Assembly (NCBI GenBank): GCA_900291925.1 | Contig: UWYS01000018.1 | Location: 62,001-126,000, forward strand | Direction: 5' to 3' | Source of the DNA: Thecaphora thlaspeos | Taxonomy: Eukaryota > Basidiomycota > Ustilaginomycetes > Urocystidales > Glomosporiaceae | Length of the DNA: 64,000 nt | Shown: in pieces, positions 21,717-32,711 of the stretch | How the letters are laid out: each line of letters starts with the position of its first letter | How positions within the stretch are numbered: the first letter of the stretch is position 1 | The notes under the pieces: generated by a model | Seen by the model: the letters and a program-made list of their open reading frames with translations, nothing else | The model's database searches: none | What the model was told of the DNA's origin: nothing | Position numbers and translations under genes: made by a program

Positions 21717-22302
21717 GTCTGACGGTGCGCCTGTCTGGCGGTGCGCCTGCCTGGCTGCGCAGAGCGCGCAGAGGCTGGGGTGTGGGTGCGGGTGTGTAAG
21801 AGTGAGAGAGAAAGCTTGTTGGGCGGTGTGGAGCAAGGGGCGAGGCGGATGGTGGTGCAGTAGGGTATGGGGACGGGCGAGAGAATTAATCAAGTGTAGT
21901 AGTGTAGCAGGGGCGCTGAGTGAGATGGGGGGAATAGGGGGTGGTGGTGGTGGTGGTGGTAGAGGAGGAGGAGGAGGAGGAGGAGGCGAGAGTAAAGGGC
22001 GCGCGGCCGCCGCTGCTGCGCCACTCGCTCGCCCAGAGTCGCCCAGCGTCGCCCAGCTGCCCAGCGACTCAGCCGGCTCAGCCGCCCAATGACTCAGCGA
22101 CTCAGCGACTCAGCCGGCTCAGCCGCCCAACGACTCAGCGGCAAACCTGCGCGCGGGCCCCGCCCCCTCTTGGCCGCCTGCTCTGATCCCGTCCACCATC
22201 ACCACCACCACCACCACCACCACCTCCCTCCTCCTCCTCCTCCTCCTCCTCCTCCTCCAAGCCATCCACCTCCACCGCCTCGATCCCCCCGCTCGCCCCA
22301 CC
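21717..22302. promoter_or_regulatory. Divergent promoter region with strand-switching trinucleotide tracts and TGACTCA-like cluster
   Basis: This 586-bp region lies between the start codons of the F-box WD40 gene (-) and VAM7 (+). A (GGT)n(AGG)n tract occupies 21941-21987. A (CCA)n(CCT)n tract occupies 22192-22257. Each transcript therefore carries a C/T-rich tract upstream of its own ATG. Between them, about 22062-22141, the words CGACTCAGC and CCGGCTCAGCCGCCCAA recur. One copy is a perfect TGACTCA (22090-22096), the AP-1/Gcn4-type site. Function of the cluster is inference. Confidence 0.55.
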
Positions 22303-23085
22303 ATGTCTGGCCATCCCACGCCCTCCTGCCAGCTACGCTCCCTCACCGTCCCCTCCTACACCTCCTCTCCCCCGGTGCACTACACCATCACGCTCCAACT
22401 ATCGCTCCAGACGTGGTCCGTCCAACGGCGCTTCTCGCACTTCCTCACTCTCCACTCGCACCTCTCGTCTCTCGGCACACCACCCGCCTCTCTCCCGTCC
22501 AAGCAAAGACCAGCTTCCTACTTCTTCCAACGTGTCACTGGCGCCAGCGAGTCAGAGGACGAGCTGCGACAGAGACGTCATGCGCTCCAGAGGTACCTCA
22601 ACGACATCTGGAACGCTAAAGACCCAAGGTGGAGAGAGGCGAGGGCTTTCAAGGACTTTCTAGAGTGGCCACTCGACGTTCCCCTCCTCCCGCCCTGTCC
22701 CACCACCGCACCTTCCAACAGCAACAATGACAACGCTGCGTCCAAGTCCCTCCCCGCATCACTCCCACCTTCCTCCGCCTATTGCTCCCTTGGCACCGCC
22801 CCACCGCTTTCGCAGCGCCATGCAAACTCATCGGCACACACACTCTACGCCGCGCAGCAATCCGAGATGGACAAACAAGACTCCCACCTTGAAAACCTCA
22901 CCGCCATCCTACGACAACAGCGCAACCTCGGCGAAACCATCAACACCGAGCTGCAACAACAGACCCAACTCCTCACCACGCTCGACCAAGAGGTCGACAC
23001 CACCCAGAACAACATGTCCGCCGCAGAGGCAAAGATGCAAAAGGTAGAGGCAAAGAGGGGGAAGCGCATGTTTGGGTTCGCCTAG
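22303..23085 (+). CDS. VAM7: Vam7-like Qc-SNARE with PX domain
   Basis: Single exon, 260 aa; ATG in a CCACCATGT context. Residues 8-125 form a PX domain: VHYTITLQLSLQTWSVQRRF carries the basic patch, and HALQRYLNDIW with the following helix is typical. A Ser/Pro/Asn-rich linker follows. From about residue 195 to 250 there is a heptad-repeat SNARE coil (RQQRNLGETINTELQQQTQ, with a central Gln), and the protein ends KRGKRMFGFA without a membrane anchor. PX plus a C-terminal Q-SNARE coil without a transmembrane segment is the architecture of yeast Vam7. Vam7 is recruited to the vacuole by PI3P and drives homotypic vacuole fusion with HOPS. The Dsl1-like and Vps9 genes elsewhere in the window act in the same trafficking network, but there is no clustering. 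Confidence 0.88.
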   Translation: MSGHPTPSCQLRSLTVPSYTSSPPVHYTITLQLSLQTWSVQRRFSHFLTLHSHLSSLGTPPASLPSKQRPASYFFQRVTGASESEDELRQRRHALQRYLNDIWNAKDPRWREARAFKDFLEWPLDVPLLPPCPTTAPSNSNNDNAASKSLPASLPPSSAYCSLGTAPPLSQRHANSSAHTLYAAQQSEMDKQDSHLENLTAILRQQRNLGETINTELQQQTQLLTTLDQEVDTTQNNMSAAEAKMQKVEAKRGKRMFGFA

Positions 23086-23261
23086 CGCCGTCGGCAGCCA
23101 CGTACGTGTCCTTGGCCGCCTGGCTAATGCGATCTGTGCATGTGCAACGTCGTTTGCTTTTCCCTCTGCTGTGCTGTGCTGTGCTGTGCTCTGCTCTGCT
23201 CTGCTCTCCTCTCCTCTCCTCGCGACCAGCACGACGTGCGGCACCGCGCCAAACAAGGCGC

Positions 23262-24721
23262 CTACCGTATGTTCCTCTGCCGCTTCTTGAACCGATCCAA
23301 CACAAACTGGTCTGACGCCATCTCTCGCCTTGTCCCGCCGCCGCCGCCTCCTACGCTGTTCGCACCGCCTCTTGTCGATCCGGACGAAGACGTTCCACTG
23401 CGGCCGCCAGGGCGGTGCGAAGATGCCTCTGCGTCGGTCTGTGTTCGCTGATACGCCGGTCGGAAAACTGTGGCCGGGGGGGAAAAAAACAAGGAGAGAG
23501 GGCCGAGGATGATTAAGAATTCCTTCAGCTCAGCAAGGCGGTCAGGGCAAGACGGATCGTCTGCCAGGCGCCAAGTGTCTGAGTCGAGCATCGTCATGAT
23601 TGTCGTCGCTTCACTCACATCTCGCGCCGGCAAAGCCTTCGTCCCTCTCGTCGCCCACCCCTGGTGCTCCCGCACCCGTCCTCGCCTTGGCGGCAAGCTC
23701 TCGTTTGGCGCGTTCGGTCTTTTCGATGTTCTTCATCTTGCTGTCCATGCCCAGGTCGATCTCCGGGATGCTGCTCAGCATGGCGGTGGAGAGCGTCACG
23801 TTGCCCTCGTCCTCCTCCTGCGTCTTTTCCGTCTTGCCCGTCAGGGCGCGCGCCGACTTTTGCAGCGCGCGGTACTTTTCAGAGAGGCGGTACAAATCGT
23901 CTTCCGAGATCTGGAGCGACGTCGTCGAGAGGGAGGTCGACGAGGAGGTGGCGTCGTCCGTGGCGCTCGAGCTCCACGGGGCCGTGTGCTGGCGTCGTTT
24001 GGAGAGCTCGGACTCGATGTAGGCCATCCTGTAGGGAGCCATGCGCGCAGCCGTCGAGGTCAGACAAGGAGCGGATGAGGAAGCGTCAGCAGCTTCCAAA
24101 CGACCGACCAGCCTGCTCCTGCGGCGGACGCGAGACTCACATGTGCTTATCGACGTCCACCGTCCCCGTCTCGCTCTGGAAGTTGTCCTTCCTCAACAGC
24201 TTCTTGGCCTCTGCCGCCGTTCTCTCGTCATCGTCGTCGTCCTCTGCCCTACTGCCACCGCTCGCCGCGACCATCAGACCGCCCTTGCGCATCTGCTCGT
24301 CCCACCTTTCCTCTTTAGTCATTTCGGCCTCGCTCTTCTTTTTCTTCTTTGTGCGCTTGGTCGCCTCGCCTGCATTGAGGCGGTCCAGAGCGATGCCCGT
24401 CGGTCTCCGTGTGAGGCTGCGAAGAGCGAGAAGGTCAGAGACGGGCGGGGTGGCGTCGTCGTTGTCGTTCTTTTCGTCGTCGGCGGCGCGGGCGGGGTTG
24501 GTGGGGGTTATTGCCGCGTCGCCGGTAATGTCGACTTTGCTTCGGTCATCGTTGGAACTGGCGGTGGCGGTGGTGGTGGCGGTGGAAGAGAGGCCGATCC
24601 GCCCCACCTTGCCCGTGCGTGCGGTACGTTTCTTGAACACCGTCGTCGTCGTCGTCGTCGTCTCTCGGTCGGCAGTGTCGTCTGCCGACGTCGCCGGTTC
24701 GGGAAGTGGTGAAGAGACCAT
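23262..24721 (-). CDS. C9orf78/HCA59/Tls1-family splicing-associated protein
   Basis: Three exons on the minus strand: 24721-24141, 24028-23619, 23467-23262 (398 aa). Phases agree at both introns (24029-24140 and 23468-23618). The family signature is strong: DNFQSETGTVDVDKHM joined to MAYIESELSKRR across intron 1, then LSSIPEIDLGMDSKMKNIE, and a C-terminal FVLDRFKKRQRNIR like the end of human C9orf78. The N-terminus is Thr/Asp/Lys-rich with a KKKKK stretch, probably nuclear. Fission yeast Tls1 and human C9orf78 associate with the spliceosome (Brr2) and affect splicing of specific transcripts. The start at 24721 is the first sensible Met; an in-frame upstream extension is rich in Arg/Cys and unlikely. 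The 3' end lies 176 bp from the convergent VAM7 stop. Confidence 0.85.
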
Positions 24722-25120
24722 GTCGTTGACGTTTCCGTTGGGACGTGTTGGAATGTGGCATATGAAATGGCAAAGAATGGTGGTGGCGCAAAGGCAAGCA
24801 ACGTCGACGAGCAGCCAGCTGAGGTAGGCTTTGTTCGCGAAACTTGCGCGCCTCCCCGCACGCGTTGCCCTGAATCCGCTGCCCGCAAATGCCTGCCGTG
24901 CCGTGTAGAGGGTGGCAAAAGCCGTACGAAGGCTCGCTCCACCTCTTCCCATCCTGCTGCACCTCCCCTCTCTAGAGTAGCACTCTGCCATGCGTTGCCT
25001 CGATTGATGTCCTACTGACTTCCGTGCGCGCCTGCAGGCCTGCAGCGGAGAAGGATCGCAGTTTCTCCTCTTTCGTCTGGCTACAGCTGTGATTCTACAC
25101 CAGAAGAGGGCAAGACACGC
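24722..25120. other. Intergenic region between two minus-strand genes
   Basis: About 400 bp between the 3' end of RTF1 and the start codon of the Tls1-like gene. No gene is seen. It must hold the RTF1 terminator and the Tls1-like promoter. An AT-rich patch (GTGGCATATGAAATGGCAAAGAAT) near 24755-24778 is the only compositional feature, written here in part only. Confidence 0.4.
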
Positions 25121-27337
25121 TCAAAAGTCGCCCAGGTCCACCTCGATCGTCAGCGCCGCTCTCATGGCCCCGTTGCTGTTCGACGTCGGCCCGCCGTTGA
25201 TCGGTGCTCCGGCGGCGGCGGCGGTGGGCTGCGTCTCTTCGCCGCCCTCAACGCCCGGCGTCGTCGGCAGACCGGCTGGCACGGGAGTGCTGTTCCCGGT
25301 CCCGCCGGCGGCAAGGTTCGACGAGGCCGAAGCCGACGACGAGAGCTTGAACGCCTCCCGCTTCGCCCTCGCCGCCTTGCGCTCGGCCTCGACGATCCTC
25401 TCCCTGTCCGCCTTCCGGTGCCGGTCGTTCATCGCGGCCATCGTGTGCTCGTCGTACCTGCCCGCCCCTTCCTCCCTCTTGCCGCGCCTCGGGTCCGCAT
25501 CGCCCGCGCTCCCCGTCCGTTTCGCCACCTGCCCGTCGACGAATCCCACCTCCTTGACCTGTGCCCGCACTTTCTTCTTGATCTCCAGAATCCGCCCGAT
25601 GTCGGCCTCGGTGAGCGTCCGGCTGAAGAAGTCTTCCAGCTGCTCGGCCTTGTCCTTGAGCGCACGCACGCGCGGCACCTTGACCCGCGGCTGCGAGCTG
25701 ATGACGCTGATCCAGCGCTCGCGCTCCGACTCGGTAAACGGCGATCGGGAGAGCGAGACAAGAGAGGCCTCGTGCTCTTTGCCCATGTGCTCAAAGACGA
25801 GGAAGACGTTGCACCACTTGCCCGAAGCCCCCATCGAGAGGTCGTAGAAGCGCGTCGGCTTCTCGATCACCTCTGTTGGCACAGGGACAAGTGGAGTGGA
25901 CGTGACGGGCCAGGGCGCGGCGGAGAGAAGGCGTCGACAACGGCAGAAGCATCGAGATGGTCAGCAGAGGCCGAACGAACCAAGCGTATAATGGGATTCA
26001 ACTGCGGGAACGGTCAACTCACCGAGCACCTGGTGGATGCGGTAGACCTCCTCCATCCCACTGCCGTCGGCGCGTTGCCGTTGGCCCCACGAGAAGCGGA
26101 TGAACGCCCCCTTGAGCGCCTCCTTCCACTTGGGCGCGTACAGCTTCTGCTCGATCAGGTCGCGCGAGATGCGGCATGCGTTGAGGTCGTCCAGGCACGG
26201 CGGGTCGCGCTTGCCGCCGGCGTCCTCGCGGTCGTCGTCGCCGCCGCGCTGCCTCTCTCTCGGGTCTCTGGCACCGGCTGCCCTTGCTCCCTTTCGTGCC
26301 GCCGCCGCCGCCGCCTTGCGCGATCCGCCGTACGTATCTTCGTCGTCGTAGTCGTCGGTGCTCTCGCTCGACGATCCGTCGCTGCTGCTACTCCCGTAGC
26401 TGCGTCGGCCCTTTCTGCGCCCGCCCGCCGCCGTCGCCGCCGCCGCATCGTCGTCGCTGTCGCGCCGTCTGACGCCGGCTCCGCTCGCCTTTTCCTTGCG
26501 CCTCTTGCGCAGCTCGGTCAACTTGGCCGTCTTGGTCTCCGTGGCGCCCACCGCCTTCTTCTTCCTGCTCTTGGCCGCCGACGCTACGCCACTGATGGCC
26601 GGCGCGGCCGCCCCGTAGTCGGACCCATCGCGGTCGCTCTCGCCCTGTGCGTCGTCGTCATCGTCGTCGTCCGACTCGCTGACGTTCAGGTCGCTGCTGG
26701 TGCGCCTCTTCCTGGCGGCGTCTGGGTTCTTCTTGCGCGTAGCGCCGGCGGCGGCCTGCTGCTGGCGGAAAAGGTCGCGCAGCTCGAGCTGGCGCTTGCG
26801 CTCGTCGAGCAGGTTTTTGCGCTCCGAGATGACTTGCTCGCGCGCGACCTCGTTCATGCTCATCAGCTCGTCGTAGTCGCGCGCGTTCTTGTAGAGGCCC
26901 TGGTAGGGGAAGGGGTTGCGATTGTCGTCGCGCTCACCGTCATCGTCGTCGTCTTGGTCGTCGTGGTCATGGGCGGCAGCTCGGCCACCGCGGCGGAGGG
27001 TGGTCTGCTTCTTTGACGGTGGCTTGGAGGCGACGTCGTCGTCGTCGGAGCCGGAAGCGTCCATGTCGGAGTCGCTCTCGTCGAGCAGATCGAGGCGGCG
27101 GCGTTTCGAGATCGAGGCAACGGCAGCTGCAGAGCGTTTGCGGACAGCGGCCGACGAGACTGTGTCGGCGTCGGCATCCACATCTAAGCCGTTGTCCTGG
27201 GCGGCGGCGGTGCTGGAGGCGTAGAGGGGAAGCGACGAGGAAGAGGATGAGGTGATGGGGAGCTTGCGTGGGCGTTCGTCGACGTCAGAGTCACCGGCGA
27301 GAGCAAGGAGCTCATCGTCTAGCAGATGGCCGGCCAT
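25121..27337 (-). CDS. RTF1: Rtf1, Paf1-complex subunit with Plus-3 domain
   Basis: Two exons on the minus strand: 27337-26023 and 25872-25121 (688 aa). The intron 25873-26022 is phase 1, joining YRIHQVLE to VIEKPTRFYDL inside the Plus-3 domain. The N-terminus (MAGHLLDDELLALAGDSD) is typical of Rtf1. It is followed by long Asp/Glu/Ser and Lys/Arg-rich stretches, including DDDDDDD runs, and a coiled segment around REQVISERKNLLDERKRQLE. The Plus-3 domain begins near residue 375 (LNACRISRDLIEQKLYAPK) and runs to ...SPFTESERERWI. A basic helix region and an acidic last residue set (EVDLGDF) close the protein. Rtf1 binds Spt5 and is needed for H2B ubiquitination during elongation. The start at 27337 is the Met matching the family N-terminus. 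Confidence 0.93.
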
Positions 27338-28126
27338 GGTGAAGCGGCGGCGCGGTGTGCGGTGTGCGGTGAGTGGTGCGCAGTGGTGGAGGGGGGGGGG
27401 GCGTTGTGCGTGGTCGTCGTGGGCGGTGGTGAAGGGAAGGGAAGAAGGCGCAAAAGGGACGACGCACGACGAGGACGAGCTGTCGACGACAGCGACACGC
27501 AGCGGCCGCGCTTCTTTCGGCCGACAAAGCACTGGAGCGCGCGTCCTCCCTTTTCCCTTTTCCCTTTTCCTTTTCCCCTTTTCCCTTCCTTTTCCCCTTT
27601 TCCCTTCCTTTTCCCCTTTCCTTTCCCCTTTCCCTCGGTTGCCCTCATCCTCGCGCTATCCTGATGTTCCCCTCCTTGTCGCATGCCCCCCTCTGTCCAC
27701 ACACACCGAGTGTAGCCATCCTGCTCGCACCAACGAGTTGTGCATACTGTATATAGTTGGCCAACGGCAGTGGTCGAGCCGGCAGCGTCACGACAAGAGG
27801 TTGGGGGCTCGTTGCGCCCGAGGCTTTGCTGCATCAGCCCGTCCGAATGGCTGGCCATGTGACGATGGTGGGGCCGACCGACGCTGACAAAGGTCGTACA
27901 GAACCGTGCTTGGCCGCTGCCGAACAGGTAGGTGGGAGCAAGGCCGTAGTTACGTCCGTTTGTGGGCGCCTTCATGTACGTCAGGCGTGCATCGTGGTGC
28001 GATGGGAGAGGCGACGAGGGGCGCTCGACGCTCTGCTGCCTCATTGAGACCGTCTGCTGCATCTCCTCCTACGACGCTCCTTGGACGTCTCTGAGCGCCT
28101 CCGTCCAACATCGACCTGTGCTCGAG
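27338..28126. promoter_or_regulatory. Divergent promoter region RTF1 / tannase-family gene
   Basis: This 789-bp region separates two start codons. It contains a run of G near 27395 (G11) and a long C/T tract at about 27546-27637 on the + strand, made of CCCTTTT-like units. 27700-28126 has no gene; TATATAG near 27750 could be a TATA element for the + gene, about 370 bp from its ATG. Confidence 0.45.
27546..27637. repeat. Polypyrimidine tract of CCCTTTT-like units
   Basis: About 92 bp consist only of C and T on the + strand, with short quasi-periodic CCCTTTT/CCTTTTCC units. The sequence has near mirror symmetry, which favours triplex (H-DNA) formation in vitro. It sits about 210 bp upstream of the RTF1 start codon. 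Confidence 0.85.
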
Positions 28127-30778
28127 ATGCTTACCTTGCGCCTCTTGGCCCCCCTCTTGCTCGCAGCAGCAGCATCTTGCCGCGCAGCTCTCCCCACTCG
28201 ATCTGGCGACCCGCCCTCGACTTTGACCTCAAGCCTTCCCTACCTGATCCCGGACATCACTGGCTTTACCCCGACGGAGGGCAAGTACGTTGTCAAGGAT
28301 GGCGACGATGCCGCAAAGACGTGCGCTTGGCTCGGCGCAAACTTCCCCAAGCTCGTCAAGGGCTACACTGTCGACCCAGGGACGAGCTTCGGCCAGTACT
28401 TTCCCGCCGGCGCTAACCCTTCGCTCGAGCTCCTCACTGATCTCTATCCCGCCGGCATCATCAGCTCGGCCGTAAAGGCCGAGCTGCCCAGGATCCTCTC
28501 GCTCGTCGGCCCAGACGTCGACCTCGCGCGCGACCACGCCTACGGCAAGATGTCGGCACGGCTCGCCAGCCATCGACCCCTCGGCGGCTTGCCGCCCTTT
28601 TGCCGCTACGGAGGCGTCGTCAAGACCAGCCTGCTCACGGAGACGCTCTTCGAAGTATGGCTGCCTGTCGAGATGGTCCCCGGCACAAAGCTTGCCCCGT
28701 TCAACCAGAGCGACTTCCCCACCAACTCGACGCCCGTCTACCTCGACAAGTCCGGCGCGCTGGCCCAGCTCCCTTCCAACTTCTACCCCAAGAAGAAGAA
28801 GAAGAAGAGCAAGTGGACCTCGTCGTCCGAGGACGAGACGCAAACCCCCCTGACGTCGACGACAAAAAGGGGGCCCGCTGCCGCCGGTGGCATGGTCAAG
28901 CGCGTCGTGAAAACGTCGCGCAACATGGACCTCGATGACGGCGATGAATGCCTAGGTGGTGACGAGATCCTCGGCGATGGGGACGGATGGAACGGACGCA
29001 AGGTCCACATCAACAACGGAGGCCAGCGTGGATTCGTCCCGTTGCCGGATCTCAAGCAGCTTATGGCGCGCTATCGCTTCGTGGTGAGCGGCAGCAACGC
29101 CGGCCACTTTAGCAACACGAGCGCCGTTGACTGGGCGACCGGTCCGCAAAGAGAGGAGACGATCGCGGACTGGTCTCATCGCTCCCAGTACGTGACCACG
29201 CTCTTGGCGCAGCAAATCATCGACATCTTCTACGGTCCAGAGAGTGGAGTCCGAGTCAACGAGCTGGATACCAAGAAGGAAGCGAGGGTCGATTCTGGCG
29301 AGAGCAAGAGCGTCGATCAGCCGAAACTCGCCTCCCGTGCCGGCCCTGCGGCGATGGGCTCCACCAGCCGCGTTCGAAGCTACCTCCTCGGCGTCTCCGT
29401 CGGCGGCGGTTCGGCCCTGAGTGCCCTGCAGGTCTATGGCGCTCAGTGGGATGCCGCACTGGTCGGCGCTCCGGCTCTGCCCTTTAGCGACACCAACTTT
29501 GCCCAGTTGCAGTTGGCCCAGACGCATCGCAAGGAGTCTGTTGGGGCCGCGGCCGTCTTTAAGGCGACCATCTTTGGTGACCAGTTCCACCGCGCCGTGC
29601 TGGAGCAGTGCGACGAGCTCGACGGCCTCAAGGACGGTCTGATCACCGAGCCGTGGAAGTGCAAGCTCGACTTCGTCAAGGCCATCCAGTGCGGAGGCGG
29701 GGGACCATGCTCGGAGGATGAGGAGCTCTGTCTCAGCGAGATCCAGTGAGTAGTTCGTGCCCGTCGTCCTCGCCGAAAGAGTTGCGCGCGCGACTTTGCC
29801 TGGGGAAGGCGACGCTGACACCGGGAACCTCGCCCGCTTCCTTCTTGCTTGTCCGACCACACGAAAGGGTGGCCAACCTGAAGAAGATCTTTTCGCCGTT
29901 CAAGTACGACAATAAGGAGTTTTACCCTGGCTGGCCGGTGAGTGTAGAGCTTTGTCCGTCTTTCGCACTTTGGTGCGATCGTCGGTGCAAATTACTGAAC
30001 CTCGTATACTCTCGTGATCTTGTCCTCTCCCCCCGTCTTGTAGATCGGCTCGGAGGCCTCGGCCCGCAGGTACGGGAACTCAGCCACCAAAGCCATCGAT
30101 TGGATTCGGCTCGCCGTCCAAGGACGACTGAGGCGCGACGACGATTTCGCCTACTCAAACGGAAGCGACGGCGGCGGCTTCCGCTTCGAGGATGTCGAAG
30201 ACGCCCGTCAGCTCAACATCGGCAACTCGAACTTTGCCCTGACCGACCTGTCGTCCTTCCTCTCCGGCGGTGGCAAGATTATGCACTACCACGGTCTCGC
30301 CGATCTCGTCATCAACCCCATCCCGACGATACAATACTTTGACGACGTTCTCAAGGATCCAAAGAACGGCGGGGCGGAGCGAGTCAAGGAGCAGTACAAG
30401 CTCTTTGCTATCCCCGGCATGGACCACGGCAGGGATGGCAAAGGCGCGGCGTGGCACTTTGGCGGACCGACGCAGAACGACGCCGGAAACCGTCCGCTGC
30501 GGTACGACACGAAGCACGACATGGTGCTCTCGCTCGTAGCCTGGACGGAGAAGGGAGTGGTGCCCGAGTACCAGATTGGTGCCGGATACGAGGGACACGA
30601 TATCATCGTACCGGTTTCAGGCGAGAAGAAGGACACCGACCTCATTCCGACGAGGTTCGAAAGTTGGGACCTCGGCGTAGCCTTGACGAGGAAGCACTGT
30701 CCCTGGCCACAGATGGCGCGCCACGTCAGTGGTGATGGAAGGGGAGCGCTGGCTTGGAAAGGCTTCAGGTGCGAGTGA
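28127..30778 (+). CDS. Tannase/feruloyl-esterase-family secreted protein with altered CS-D-HC motif
   Basis: Three exons: 28127-29745, 29868-29937, 30044-30778 (807 aa), phases 2 and 0 consistent. A signal peptide is clear (MLTLRLLAPLLLAAAASCRA). Family landmarks are YRFVVSGSNAGHFSNTS, SYLLGVSVGGGSAL (nucleophile elbow, Ser424), NLKKIFSPFKYDNKEFYPGWP-type middle, MHYHGLADLVINP (Asp650) and AIPGMDHGRDG (His691). Fungal tannases and feruloyl esterases B carry a CS-D-HC motif with a disulfide next to the triad; here the neighbours are Val423 and Gly692. A Lys-rich/acidic insert (PKKKKKKSKW onward, about residues 222-280) is also unusual. Substrate cannot be told. The long length compared with about 500-600 aa for the family comes from this and other inserts. 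Confidence 0.85.
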
Positions 30779-31316
30779 AGCGCTTGCCTCGAAATCTTCA
30801 GTCGCTCCGATATGGCGACGTTATGTCCACCGCTCTCACTTACATTGACAGTTTTCCCTTCGCTTCCTTGTCTTTCCTCGCTCGTTTATGTTTCCTTCTT
30901 ACTTCCTTCCGCTTGCGTTACTCTTTTACATCAAGATTCGTTGAAGCTTTGATCTTATCGTTCTTTCTCACCGACCAAGGAGCTTCCTAGCTCATGTCCC
31001 GAGATCTCGGATGGGCACGTTCCTTGGTCAGCTGGGCCCAGCGAGACCCTATATCAACTTGTATCACACAGTCACTTTTCGTTCTTCATGACCACATCAT
31101 TCACCATCTCTCGAGCCACTCTCTAAGATGAGAGCTTTAATTTCGCCTTGGTTTTATCCGGCGTTCTTCCTCACGGGCAAGGGGCCGTGATGGGCCAGTA
31201 GTGGTAAAGATGTTAGAATTGCGATTAGACGACATTCGAATGACGAGCAGACGACAAGGGGGGGGGGGGGGGGAGGTATATTGCATCGACGAACAACGAG
31301 GAACGAAAGTGGGGGG
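30779..31316. other. Convergent 3' region with G16 run
   Basis: About 540 bp between the stops of the tannase-family gene (+) and YTH1 (-). The first 400 bp are T/C-rich and AT-richer than the coding DNA, as expected for 3' UTR and terminator. A run of 16 G lies at 31258-31273, about 45 bp past the YTH1 stop, so it would be C16 in the YTH1 transcript. No gene is seen. Confidence 0.5.
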
Positions 31317-32711
31317 CTAGTAGGGAGCGGGTCTAGTGAACTTTTGCCGTTCTCTACCACCTGTTGTCCTTTCCAGACCGCCTCTGTTCCCTGGACGGTT
31401 GGGGTTCGGACACGCGTTGGCGAAGTGGCCGTATTCGCCGCACTGTCCGTTCAAGGGGAGCGGAACGGACGGTTGGGTCAGTATGGTGATTCAGACGGAT
31501 GGAGATGTGGTAACAAGGAAGGAGGGGTGGAGGGGATGAGAGACTTACTTTGAAACATAGTATTTCGTTGAGATCCTTCTTCCATCCTCCCGTCCCTCCG
31601 CCGGGGCGACCTCTCCCTGCGCCCTGGTCCGGTCCGCCCTGGTTAGGACCGTTCATTCCGCCCGGATTGACTGGCCCGCCGTAGCCACCTTCGCGTGGTG
31701 GTGGGGCGTTGCCTCCCCTCGGGCCACCGTAGCCCTCTCCGCCGGGAGCCCCGCCGTACCTCGGTCGCCTGCCCGGAGGACCGCCCTCAAATCCGTCTTC
31801 GCGTCCGCCGCCTCCGAAGGCTTCCGCTGCAGTGAGCGGTCGATGTGTCTGGATGGGCGACGAGGATCTTGATGCGGCGGAGGGTGGTGTCGACTTGATG
31901 CTGTGGGGGGGGAAAGCAAAGGGAGGGGAGGCAGGAAGTGGTAGGGAGAGGTCAGCACATGTGCCAAGGCAGGATCTCTGCACCGCCGAACGAGGCGAAG
32001 CGACGCTCACTGTCCCATCTTGCAGTTGGGCCCTTGCGGACAGAAGCCGCAGAGGTAGTACGGACAGGCTACCCGCCGGACGTGTTTCCTCGCACAATCG
32101 GGACCTAGTCGTGCGGCGGGGAGAAGAAGAAGAAAGGGAGGGCTCGTGTCAGTGCACCGCTACTCAAAGCCGCCGGACCAGGCGGGCGGATAAGAGGCGG
32201 GCTCACCTTTGGGACAGAAGCCGCGCTTGTAGCTCTCACACTCCCTGCGTTTGATGCTCTTGTCGACGTGGAGGTAGAGGCAGTCGTCGCCGCTGTTGCA
32301 GAAGCCAAAGGTGGCAAAGAAGCGGCACTCTGGGATCCTGCGCAGGTCGTACTCGTGCAGGTAGTCGCATTGGTCGCCCTTCTTGCAGAGGCCTCGCAGC
32401 CAGTGTTTGCAGACGGTGCGCTTGTTGGGGTCGCGGAGCGAGTGGGAGCCGGGCGGAAGAAGGTTGAGCGGCGAAGGGCGCACGTGCCTGCGGGGACACT
32501 GGTATGCCCTGGGACAGGAGGCGTCCCTGATGAAGTCTGGACAGAGCTGCTGGTCGTTGTCGAGCTTGAGGGAGAGGTTGGACTTGATGTAGTGCTCGAA
32601 GTTGAACTCGGTGTGGATCAAGTCGGACGGGTGCGAGAGCGTGGGCGGGGCGGGGCGTGTGGCACTGATCAGCGGCTGGTGGTGCAGCTGGTAGCCGAAG
32701 GATGCCGCCAT
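31317..32711 (-). CDS. YTH1: Yth1/CPSF30, zinc-finger subunit of the cleavage and polyadenylation factor
   Basis: Four exons on the minus strand: 32711-32207, 32104-32011, 31900-31549, 31442-31317 (358 aa). All three introns (32105-32206, 31901-32010, 31443-31548) agree in phase. Five CCCH fingers follow each other from about residue 55: [59 protein letters not shown], one split by intron 1 ([19 protein letters not shown]), and [20 protein letters not shown] Gly/Pro/Arg-rich linker leads to a C-terminal zinc knuckle [14 protein letters not shown], split by intron 3. CPSF30 recognises the AAUAAA signal. Five CCCH fingers plus one knuckle match the animal form; budding yeast Yth1 lacks the knuckle. 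Confidence 0.93.

Noticed and set aside
23664..24827. 387-codon open frame on + opposite the Tls1-like gene
   Set aside because: Antisense shadow, crosses both introns of the real gene, Ser/Arg/Val-rich without motif.
25418..27016. 532-codon open frame on + opposite RTF1
   Set aside because: It mirrors the RTF1 minus-strand frame; composition is Leu/Val/Arg/Ala from the antisense of Asp/Glu/Lys-rich coding DNA. No motif; RTF1 is clearly real.
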